From positions 1 through 5,439 of the forward strand of contig JAKEGO010000133.1 of assembly GCA_022615805.1 (NCBI GenBank): DNA of 5,439 nt. Reading direction: 5' to 3'. The notes beneath the pieces are model-generated. The model saw nothing but the letters and a program-made list of their open reading frames with translations. It ran no database searches and was not told the origin of the DNA. Made by a program: the position numbers and the translations under genes. Origin of the DNA: Thermoplasmata archaeon (GTDB taxonomy: Archaea; Thermoplasmatota; JAKEGO01). This document shows positions 1 to 4,823 of this stretch, in pieces (position 1 is the stretch's first letter; every line of letters begins with the position of its first letter).

Positions 1-12
1 GGCGGAATCGGT

Positions 13-18
13 TTTAAG
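13..18 (+). promoter_or_regulatory. possible TATA box for the small RNA at 95-182
   Basis: The AT-rich hexamer TTTTAA stands out in a GC-rich stretch. If it is an archaeal TATA box, transcription would start near position 40 and run through the 88-nt element to the T-tracts at 221-239, giving a transcript of about 185 nt. No BRE was verified and other starts are possible. Confidence 0.3.
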
Positions 19-94
19 GTTGCCGGTATTTGCCGGCTGGTCCTCCCCGCTCAGGAGCCCTGCCATCGTACGTTCTGTCACCGCCCCAACTCCT

Positions 95-182
95 GGCCTG
101 GGAATTGCCTCGATGGTCACTACACCCATTGGGGAGCGAGGCGATACCCGGTGTATCGAGGACCCATTGAGCAGGGCAGGCC
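95..182 (+). ncRNA. candidate structured small RNA, 88-nt family, copy 1
   Basis: This 88-nt stretch aligns without gaps to three copies at 5020-5107, 5174-5261 and 5328-5415. It matches the copy at 5174 at about 64 of 88 positions by eye. Blocks shared by all four are GGCCTGGGAAT at the 5' end, TCG followed by A or G and then TGGTCAC near position 20, and GCAGGCC at the 3' end. The ends pair (GGCCTG 95-100 with CAGGCC 177-182). This copy also has a 7-bp helix CCTCGAT (108-114) with ATCGAGG (155-161), only partly kept in the others. A GGG/CCC pairing (132-134 with 147-149) becomes AGG/CCT in the copy at 5020, a compensatory change. It is followed by a hairpin and T-tracts, which favours + strand transcription. 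There is no tRNA T-loop, no box C/D pair and no coding frame. I do not recognise the family; a non-transcribed repeat is the alternative. Confidence 0.55.
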
Positions 183-225
183 TACCCGACTCCCATCTTC
201 TGTCATCAAAGGGTAGTCCCTTTTT
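182..225 (+). terminator. hairpin plus T5 downstream of the 88-nt element
   Basis: CTACCC (182-187) can pair with GGGTAG (211-216) across a 23-nt loop, followed by TCCC and TTTTT (221-225); a second T5 lies at 235-239. The arrangement suits archaeal T-tract termination of a + strand transcript covering 95-182. Confidence 0.45.
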
Positions 226-258
226 AGTCGCCCCTTTTTGAACAAGCCCCGGTCGAAT

Positions 259-292
259 TCCACTTGCACCAAGTTAAACGTAACTAAGTGGA
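259..292. promoter_or_regulatory. compound dyad upstream of the arfC promoter, possible operator
   Basis: Two nested inverted repeats stack on each other. The outer pair is TCCACTT (259-265) with AAGTGGA (286-292), 7 bp; the inner pair is AGTTA (272-276) with TAACT (281-285) around AACG, 5 bp. Only GCACCA (266-271) is unpaired, on the left side. The segment is AT-richer than its surroundings and ends about 30 nt before the arfC TATA box, a reasonable place for a transcription-factor site. Archaeal riboflavin genes can be controlled by RbkR repressors, but I could not match this dyad to a known RbkR motif. Confidence 0.4.
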
Positions 293-322
293 TTTAGCTC
301 CTGAAAAAGGACGAGGAAAGGG

Positions 323-330
323 TTAATTAT
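323..330 (+). promoter_or_regulatory. TATA box of arfC
   Basis: TTAATTAT is centred about 25 nt upstream of the arfC ATG at 352, the spacing expected for a leaderless archaeal transcript. A run of nine C (331-339) fills part of the gap between this box and the start codon. No Shine-Dalgarno sequence is needed or seen directly upstream of the ATG. Confidence 0.6.
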
Positions 331-351
331 CCCCCCCCCACTAGCACCGCC

Positions 352-1062
352 ATGCGCCCGCGGGTGGCCATCAACGCCGCGATGAGCCTCGACGGCCGTC
401 TGTCCCTGAACACCGGCGAGCAGACGCGGATCTCCAGCGACGAGGACATGGCGAGGGTCAAACGGCTTCGCGCATGGGCCGACGCCATCCTCGTCGGTGT
501 CGGCACGGTCGTCTCGGACGACCCGCGCCTGACCAGGGCGGACGGCGTCCTGCGCGTCGTCCTCGACACGCACGGGCGGACGCCCGAGGGAGCCCTCGTC
601 ATGAGGGCGCCGCCGAGTACCCTGATCGCCACGGGGCCCGACGCGAGGGTCAATGCCCCGGTGGGCGTGGAGGTCCGCCGGTACCCCCTCGACGCCGACG
701 GCCACGTCGACCTGGTGCCCCTACTGGAGGACCTCGGCGCGATGGGCGTGCAGCGGCTTCTCGTGGAGGGCGGCGGCGGGGTCATCTGGTCGTTCCTCCG
801 GAGCGGACTTTTCGACGAGCTCACCGTCTTCGTCGCGGACATGGTCATCGGCGGCAGGGCCACGAGCCTCGCCATGGGGGAAGGCGCCTTCTCGCTGGAC
901 GAGGCTGTCCGGCTGAGGTCCGCGGATATCACCAGGATCGAGGGGGGGTTCGTCCTCAGGTATTCGCCGCCCGAGCAAGGAGGGCCTTCGGCCGGCCGCT
1001 CGGCCGGACCCGCGCCGGGAGACGCGCGTCCCGGAGCCCACGGCGATGGCAAAAGGGTTTAA
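352..1062 (+). CDS. arfC: 2,5-diamino-6-(ribosylamino)-pyrimidinone 5'-phosphate reductase (RibD C-terminal domain type)
   Basis: Stand-alone reductase of 236 aa. In the archaeal riboflavin and deazaflavin (F420) route it reduces the ribosyl side chain of 2,5-diamino-6-ribosylamino-pyrimidinone 5'-phosphate to ribityl with NAD(P)H. Seen in the sequence: N-terminal beta strand and SLDGR motif (residues 12-16), the family signature VGVGTVVSDDPRLT (48-61), the nucleotide-binding glycine loop VEGGGGVIW (138-146), then SGLFDELTVF (151-160) and IGG (166-168). No deaminase domain precedes it, as usual in archaea. The ATG at 352 fits the N-terminus of the family and the TATA spacing. Residues after about 205 form a Gly/Pro/Ala/Arg-rich tail that looks non-conserved; its last codons also carry the promoter of the next gene. 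Function assignment to the RibD_C fold is firm; substrate follows from archaeal relatives. Confidence 0.87.
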   Translation: MRPRVAINAAMSLDGRLSLNTGEQTRISSDEDMARVKRLRAWADAILVGVGTVVSDDPRLTRADGVLRVVLDTHGRTPEGALVMRAPPSTLIATGPDARVNAPVGVEVRRYPLDADGHVDLVPLLEDLGAMGVQRLLVEGGGGVIWSFLRSGLFDELTVFVADMVIGGRATSLAMGEGAFSLDEAVRLRSADITRIEGGFVLRYSPPEQGGPSAGRSAGPAPGDARPGAHGDGKRV

Positions 1063-1064
1063 AA
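1058..1064 (+). promoter_or_regulatory. TATA box of the membrane-anchored protein gene, inside the end of arfC
   Basis: TTTAAAA overlaps the stop codon of arfC (TAA at 1060-1062) and is centred 24 nt before the ATG at 1085. This fits a leaderless transcript starting at that ATG and argues against the in-frame upstream ATG at 1046, which lies upstream of the box. Confidence 0.55.
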
Positions 1065-1084
1065 TCGAAAGGCGATGCCCCCCC

Positions 1085-1741
1085 ATGCGGCTGGCGGCGG
1101 TCGTCGTCCTGTTCCTGCTCATCGTAGCGACGGGCCCAGCCACGGCGCTCGAGTGGGGGCAGGGGTCATGGCCAATCATAGACGACGTGGACACCAGGGA
1201 GCTCAACCCGGGTCAGGCGAAGACCATGGCTTTCACCTTCGAGAACCGCCTCCCCGTGGAACTGACGGACGCCGTGCTGTACATCGACGTCTACGCCCGC
1301 CTCAACGACCGGAGGTTCCAGTACGTCTACATGGTCGATTCGCCTCCGAGGATCGACCCGATCCAGGCGGGGGAGTACGAGGTCTTGCCCGGCAACGTCA
1401 TCGAGTTCAGGTGGGACGAGATGGCCTCGGAGATGTCCTCCGACATCAGGATCCGCATCGATACCTCCGAGGACACTCCCGTGGGCGTCTACGTCCTGAG
1501 GATGAGGTTTGCGTTCACACACCAGGGGAAGGACTGCGAGTTCCGGTCCCGGGGACATTTCAACGACACGGAGTGGCTGGACGCCCTCAACATGACCTTC
1601 CCCGAGGGGGTCTACGGCCTCCTCCCCGAGACCTCCTTCGAGGTCATGGCGCGGTCGCCGAGCGAGATCGGCCCGTTGCTGGGGGTCATCGCCGTGGCGT
1701 GCATCGGGCTTGGCGCCTACTACTACTGGAAGAGGGATTGA
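1085..1741 (+). CDS. exported protein with C-terminal membrane anchor, function unknown
   Basis: A 218-aa protein that I do not recognise. Residues 1-21 form a signal peptide: MRL, a hydrophobic stretch AAVVVLFLLIVATG, and a likely cleavage site after ATA (21). Residues 22-194 are an extracellular region with alternating hydrophobic/polar strands, consistent with a beta-sandwich; the stretch around 45-75, on enhancing and countering textual features such as NRLPVELTDAVLYIDVYARL, resembles archaeal surface proteins of the NEW3/CARDB-like kind, but this is only an impression. Two N-glycosylation sequons occur, NDT (160-162) and NMT (169-171). Residues 195-214 form one transmembrane helix followed by YWKRD, placing the C-terminus inside. 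The ATG at 1085 is chosen over 1046 because it begins the signal peptide directly and matches the TATA spacing. It lies 22 nt after arfC on the same strand but apparently has its own promoter. Confidence 0.8.
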   Translation: MRLAAVVVLFLLIVATGPATALEWGQGSWPIIDDVDTRELNPGQAKTMAFTFENRLPVELTDAVLYIDVYARLNDRRFQYVYMVDSPPRIDPIQAGEYEVLPGNVIEFRWDEMASEMSSDIRIRIDTSEDTPVGVYVLRMRFAFTHQGKDCEFRSRGHFNDTEWLDALNMTFPEGVYGLLPETSFEVMARSPSEIGPLLGVIAVACIGLGAYYYWKRD

Positions 1742-1868
1742 TGCGCCGGGGGCCTCGGCCATCCGGTGTGGGTGGGCGCGATAGCGACCGACCATTCCCC
1801 GATCGGCCGCTGCACGCAGTCATACTACATCGCGGGTCAACGGTCCACGAAAATTGAGCCGAAGCATT

Positions 1869-1924
1869 GCCCCCCGCCCGACCGCAGAGGGGTGTTGCAG
1901 AATCGACGTCGGCCGGGCGGGGGC
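1869..1924. other. strong GC-rich inverted repeat between convergent genes
   Basis: The arm at 1871-1884 (CCCCCGCCCGACCG) pairs with 1910-1923 over 14 positions with one A/C mismatch (1881 and 1913); G1869-C1924 can extend it if C1870 bulges. The loop is 25 nt. The convergent protein gene ends at 1741 and the minus-strand ORF at 1986, so a shared transcription-stop structure is plausible. No T-tract follows on the + strand; on the minus strand TTTT appears about 16 nt beyond the hairpin. The rest of 1742-1985 shows no gene, tRNA or repeat that I can support. Confidence 0.45.
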
Positions 1925-1985
1925 TCGGATATCATGAGATCCGCTTCGAACGGACGGGGGTGCGGAGCGATCCAGGAGGACCTTG

Positions 1986-2207
1986 TCAGAGAAGCAGGAA
2001 CTTGAGCCTCGTCTTGTCGTTCAGGTGCCGATCGTCGACCAGCCGCTCGCGGAGCATCTGTTCGTAACCCATTGCCACCAATTCATCGACCCGCGCCCGC
2101 ACCCGCGCCTCCATCTCCTCGCCGACAGGGTCCGCAAGCGCCGATGGGTAAGCAGCCGTGTTCGTCCTTCGTACCGTGCGCGTCACTCCGCACCACCGGA
2201 TGACCAC
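1986..2207 (-). CDS. small hypothetical protein
   Basis: A 73-aa frame with GTG start at 2207, or 66 aa from GTG at 2186. I do not recognise it. The last 45 residues, from EEMEARVRARVDELVAMG onward, are charged and look like one or two amphipathic helices, and their codons are strongly G/C at third positions like the neighbouring genes, which is the main argument for coding. The first 30 residues are less convincing and an internal start at the ATG of EEME is possible. A TATA-like box lies at 2221-2228 on this strand, so transcription would start near 2199 and favour the shorter form. No signal peptide or membrane segment is seen. Confidence 0.4.
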   Translation of the reverse strand: MVIRWCGVTRTVRRTNTAAYPSALADPVGEEMEARVRARVDELVAMGYEQMLRERLVDDRHLNDKTRLKFLLL

Positions 2208-2220
2208 TCGCCCTCATATG

Positions 2221-2228
2221 TTATATAG
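2221..2228. promoter_or_regulatory. TATA-like box, usable in either direction
   Basis: TTATATAG (minus strand CTATATAA) is one of the few AT-rich octamers here. On the minus strand it suits the small ORF ending at 1986; on the plus strand it would start a transcript near 2250 that meets a T-tract at 2340. The direction cannot be decided from the sequence. Confidence 0.45.
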
Positions 2229-2249
2229 CCTACTTGGTGACCACCGGGA

Positions 2250-2344
2250 ACGCGGGGTGTTAATCCGTCATCCCCTACGTCCTGCATCCCTTGGACATGA
2301 GAATCGGTCGGTATGCCACTGGCAATTCCACCGTTGACCTTTTT
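2250..2344 (+). ncRNA. possible short non-coding transcript
   Basis: A TATA-like box about 25 nt upstream and a hairpin/T5 at 2306-2344 frame a ~95-nt segment with no convincing reading frame. GGGG (2254-2257) can pair with CCCC (2272-2275). It includes CCTGCATCCCTTGGACATG (2281-2299), identical to 4887-4905 in the 47-bp repeats, with AACGCGG (2249-2255) as a second shared block. The evidence is limited to boundaries and repeated sequence; transcription is inferred. Confidence 0.28.
2306..2344 (+). terminator. possible hairpin plus T5
   Basis: GGTC (2306-2309) pairs with GACC (2336-2339), and TGCC (2314-2317) with GGCA (2321-2324), directly followed by TTTTT (2340-2344). Short stems make this tentative. 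It would serve a + strand transcript; the T-tract is on the wrong strand for the eS1 gene. Confidence 0.3.
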
Positions 2345-2393
2345 CCCGCAGGAGGGGGATGGCGCGCGGCGGGCCTACCCGTCGAATGCGGGC

Positions 2394-3287
2394 TCAGAGC
2401 TGTTCCTGGACCTTCTTCGCGAGGCTCGGTGAGAAACCCTCGACCGCGGCGATCTGCTCGGTCGTGGCCTCCTTCAGGGCTTCAAGGCTATGGAATCCCG
2501 CCTCGTACAGGGCCTCGGCCTTCATCGGACCGATGCCCTTGAGCCCGGTGAGGATCTCGAGTACCTCCTCCCTGGAGCCGATCTGCTCGGGGGTCGGGGC
2601 TTCGGGAGTGATGCCCTCAGCGGAGGCCACCTCGGCAGCCTCGGCGGTCTCGGCCGCAGGTTCGACCTCATCGGTTATGCGCTCGGCGACCTCGGGGAAC
2701 GAGAGGACCTGGGACTTCTTGATCTCGACCTTCCGAAGGGGGAATATCGGCTTGCAGCGCTTGGTCGCCAGGTCGGCCATCTCGCCGGACAGCATCGATT
2801 TGACGAACTCGCTGAAGGTCATCGCGTTGGCGCTCTCGATCACCGCATCGGCGATCGCGTGCCTGATCCCCTTGGCCTGGGTCGTCTTGATGCGCTTCTC
2901 CGCGATCGCGAGCGGCTTGACACGTATCTTGTAGCCGTCCTTCGTCGTCACGTCGATGACGCCGTCGATCTTCGTGCGGCGCCTCCGGGCCATCCGGATG
3001 ACGTAGTCCTTCCTGAAATCGTGTCCGACGAACCGTGTGATGGCGTCGTTGCCCTTCACGGCGTAGACCTCGAATGTGATCTTGATATGGGCTTTGGCAT
3101 AGTCGCCGGTGAGGTCCTGGAACGAGACAATGGTCTTCCTGCCCATTATCTTGCCGTTCTCGTCGCTCAGCGTCTCTCCGAGCGATGCCCTCTCGAACAT
3201 CTCCGGGGCCTGGATATTGTACCAGTTCTTCATCTTCCAGCGATCACGGACCTGTCGCGCGGCGGTCCTGCCCTTTTTCTCTGCCAA
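2394..3287 (-). CDS. rps3ae: 30S ribosomal protein eS1 (S3ae) with C-terminal helix-hairpin-helix domain
   Basis: A 297-aa protein. Residues 1-200 are the eS1/S3Ae core, a small-subunit protein near the mRNA exit/platform region: basic N-terminus, RWKMKNWYNIQAPEMF (16-31), QDLTGD (57-62), FRKDYVIRMARRRRTKIDG (91-109) and the C-terminal FPLRKVEIKKSQVL (182-195). The core matches the usual archaeal length of roughly 200 aa. An acidic Ala/Glu/Pro-rich linker (about 201-240) then leads to a domain absent from ordinary eS1: LTGLKGIGPMKAEALYEAG (246-264), followed by EGFSPSLAKKV (283-293), two helix-hairpin-helix motifs like those grafted onto haloarchaeal L32e. The start is TTG at 3287; it gives the family N-terminus and has GAGG 8 nt upstream, whereas the first ATG (residue 18) would cut into the core. 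It is divergent from the subtilase gene and stands alone here, without other ribosomal genes. Confidence 0.93.
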   Translation of the reverse strand: MAEKKGRTAARQVRDRWKMKNWYNIQAPEMFERASLGETLSDENGKIMGRKTIVSFQDLTGDYAKAHIKITFEVYAVKGNDAITRFVGHDFRKDYVIRMARRRRTKIDGVIDVTTKDGYKIRVKPLAIAEKRIKTTQAKGIRHAIADAVIESANAMTFSEFVKSMLSGEMADLATKRCKPIFPLRKVEIKKSQVLSFPEVAERITDEVEPAAETAEAAEVASAEGITPEAPTPEQIGSREEVLEILTGLKGIGPMKAEALYEAGFHSLEALKEATTEQIAAVEGFSPSLAKKVQEQL

Positions 3288-3294
3288 GGGAATT

Positions 3295-3300
3295 ACCTCA
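3295..3300 (-). promoter_or_regulatory. ribosome binding site supporting the TTG start of eS1
   Basis: On the minus strand TGAGGT precedes the TTG codon; GAGG (3299-3296) ends 8 nt before the start, a normal Shine-Dalgarno spacing. With transcription starting near 3298-3300 the leader would be barely longer than this site, so it may be only marginally usable. Confidence 0.45.
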
Positions 3301-3320
3301 GCGGTCCAAAGTGCTTCTCT

Positions 3321-3328
3321 TATTTAAA
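3321..3328 (-). promoter_or_regulatory. TATA box of the eS1 gene
   Basis: On the minus strand this reads TTTAAATA, a near-ideal archaeal TATA box, placed so that transcription would begin near 3298, about 11 nt before the TTG start. Because TTTAAA is palindromic it could also support + strand transcription beginning around 3350, at the edge of the structured repeat unit. Confidence 0.65.
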
Positions 3329-3343
3329 GATTGAACATAGCGT

Positions 3344-3471
3344 GGCTTCATTCCCGAAAGTCCAGCCGGGACGCCTCCCACAGTGGCTGCGAGGAATTCG
3401 CACGAGAAGCCAGTCATTCCAGGCCCTTCCATGCCGTTCCGGCGGACACGAGCATCGAGATGAAGCCACAT
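3344..3471. repeat. structured tandem element, unit 1 (~131-bp family)
   Basis: First of two homologous units. The outer helix is GGCTTCAT (3344-3351) with ATGAAGCC (3460-3467). A second helix is GTCC and GCCGG (3360-3369, A3364 bulged) with CCGGCGGAC (3439-3447), 9 bp. A third hairpin is TGGC and TGCG (3384-3391) with CGCA (3399-3402) and GCCA (3409-3412). The block AGCCAGTCAT (3408-3417) is identical in unit 2. The unit could be a structured RNA or a palindromic, MITE-like repeat; strand is undecided. The reading frames across it look like accidents of composition. Confidence 0.6.
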
Positions 3472-3476
3472 TGCGG

Positions 3477-3602
3477 GGCTTCATGCTGTTGTCCATCGGA
3501 GGCACTTACCGTGATCGTTGCGTGCACTTCGCAGAACGAGCCAGTCATAGTGAATCCTTCCGTCCCATTTCCGGTGGACACGAGTTTCGGGAGAAGCCAC
3601 AT
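3477..3602. repeat. structured tandem element, unit 2 (~131-bp family)
   Basis: Second unit. GGCTTC (3477-3482) pairs with GAAGCC (3593-3598). TGTCCATCGGA (3490-3500) pairs with TCCGGTGGACA (3570-3580) over 11 bp with one T/G wobble. TCGT and TGCG (3515-3522) pair with CGCA (3530-3533) and ACGA (3536-3539), with a 2-nt bulge. Helix positions match unit 1 although arm sequences differ (for example A3495-T3575 versus G3365-C3443), which supports selection on structure. AGCCAGTCAT, GGACACGAG and GAAGCCACAT recur at offsets of 131-132. A run of eight G (3603-3610) follows directly. Confidence 0.6.
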
Positions 3603-3655
3603 GGGGGGGGACACGGGACCGGCCTGGAACGCGGGCTCCGGGACCTCCACAAAGG

Positions 3656-3661
3656 TTTTAT
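3656..3661 (+). promoter_or_regulatory. TATA box of the subtilase gene
   Basis: TTTTAT is centred about 26 nt before the ATG at 3685, the same leaderless spacing as at arfC and the gene at 1085. No Shine-Dalgarno sequence precedes the ATG. Confidence 0.55.
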
Positions 3662-3684
3662 CCTGACCGGAAATTGCACGTACG

Positions 3685-4707
3685 ATGCGCGCTCATCGCC
3701 CCCTACTGGCCATCATGATGGTGCTCCTGGTGTCCACGGGCGGATGCCTCGACATCTTCGGGTCGGATGACGGAAAGCGTTCGCGGACCGAGTGGGCGTA
3801 CGGGATGACCGGCATCGTCGACATGAACGACGATGGTTTCACCGGCGCCGGCGTGCTCGTGGGCATCGTAGACACCGGGATCGACGCCAGCCACGAGTCC
3901 CTGAAGGGGATATCGATATCCTCCTGGCGGGACTTCGTCCAGGAGAGGGAGGAGCCCTACGACGACAACGGTCACGGAAGCCACGTGGCGGGGATAATCG
4001 CCGGCGGGGGCCAGATCAAGGGCGCCGCCCGGGGGGTCGGCCTCATCGTGGCCAAGGCGCTGGACGACGAGGGGCGCGGCTCCGACTCCGTCGTCGCGGA
4101 CGCGATCGACTGGTGCGTGGCCGAAGGGGCGGAGGTGCTCTGCCTTTCCCTGGGCGGACAGCAGCGGTTCCTGAACATCGGGGACGAGACGAACGCCGCC
4201 TGCACCCGCGCGGTGGACCAGGGGGTCCTGGTGGTCGCCGCCGCCGGGAACAGGGGCGAAGGGAGCGAGGACGTCGACACGCCCGGAGGGAACGAGGGGG
4301 TCATCACCGCCGGCGCCATCGACGGCGACAGGAAGATCGCCGAATTCAGCTCGAAGGGGGACAACGACGGCCGCACGCCCCTGCCATACCCGTTCGACAC
4401 GGACAGACAGGACCCGAACAAGAAGCCCGAGTGCGTCGGACCGGGCGTCGGCATCGTCTCGGCCTGGAAGGACGGCGGGTACACCGCGGCCTCGGGGACG
4501 TCGCAGGCGACCGCCTTCGTCGCGGCCATCGCCGCCCTGGAGCTCGAGGCGCACCCCGAATACAGCCGCCAGGACCGCGACCAGGTCACGCGCTTCAAGG
4601 AGGCGCTGATGGACTCCTGCGAGAAGTGCCCCGGACAGGACACGCCGCACGACGACCGGTACGGTTACGGGCTCATCCACGCGGTGGAACTCAGCAGGGC
4701 GCTCTGA
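3685..4707 (+). CDS. subtilisin-like serine protease (peptidase S8), predicted lipoprotein
   Basis: A 340-aa secreted protease. Residues 1-20 are a lipoprotein signal peptide (hydrophobic LLAIMMVLLV, then STGGC with Cys21 as the likely lipidated residue), so the enzyme should be tethered to the outer face of the membrane. The catalytic triad is in canonical order: Asp63 in GIVDTGID, His97 in NGHGSHVAG, Ser273 in SGTSQATAFVA; Asn189 in AAAGNRG is the oxyanion-hole residue. The serine motif departs from the usual GTSMATPHVAG. Only about 20 residues separate Cys21 from the catalytic domain, so the common inhibitory propeptide is missing. Four cysteines besides Cys21 in the domain body and two in SCEKC (311-315) could allow disulfides. 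The start is set by the signal peptide and the TATA box. The gene stands alone, divergent from eS1; its substrate is unknown. Confidence 0.92.
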   Translation: MRAHRPLLAIMMVLLVSTGGCLDIFGSDDGKRSRTEWAYGMTGIVDMNDDGFTGAGVLVGIVDTGIDASHESLKGISISSWRDFVQEREEPYDDNGHGSHVAGIIAGGGQIKGAARGVGLIVAKALDDEGRGSDSVVADAIDWCVAEGAEVLCLSLGGQQRFLNIGDETNAACTRAVDQGVLVVAAAGNRGEGSEDVDTPGGNEGVITAGAIDGDRKIAEFSSKGDNDGRTPLPYPFDTDRQDPNKKPECVGPGVGIVSAWKDGGYTAASGTSQATAFVAAIAALELEAHPEYSRQDRDQVTRFKEALMDSCEKCPGQDTPHDDRYGYGLIHAVELSRAL

Positions 4708-4823
4708 GGGGCATCTCGCTCTCCACCGCCCCGTGCGACATAAGCCGCCTTGCCGCGCGATGCACGAGCGATGGACCGCCACAGGTGGCCCCATTTCGAC
4801 TCGCACCCGGGTACCCCCGAACA

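Noticed and set aside
95..182. tRNA gene, because of the 88-nt length and paired ends
   Set aside because: The closing helix is 6 bp, there is no T-loop consensus, no anticodon arm and no D-arm pattern in any of the four copies.
1046..1084. Upstream in-frame ATG giving 13 extra residues on the membrane-anchored protein
   Set aside because: The extension puts charged residues before the signal peptide and begins upstream of the TATA box that fits the ATG at 1085.
3569..3583. TTCCGGTGGACACGA resembles an archaeal origin recognition box; a similar string is at 3437-3451.
   Set aside because: Key positions differ from the consensus I remember, no orc1/cdc6 gene is present, and the similarity is accounted for by the middle helix of the repeat units.
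3414..3650. Minus-strand ORF with two similar peptide stretches (LVSTGNG and LVSAGTA)
   Set aside because: The peptide similarity follows from the two DNA repeat units; helix-preserving changes and indels point to non-coding sequence.
2490..3770. Long plus-strand open frame (426 codons) opposite eS1
   Set aside because: It is antisense to a clear ribosomal protein and crosses the promoter region and the structured repeats.
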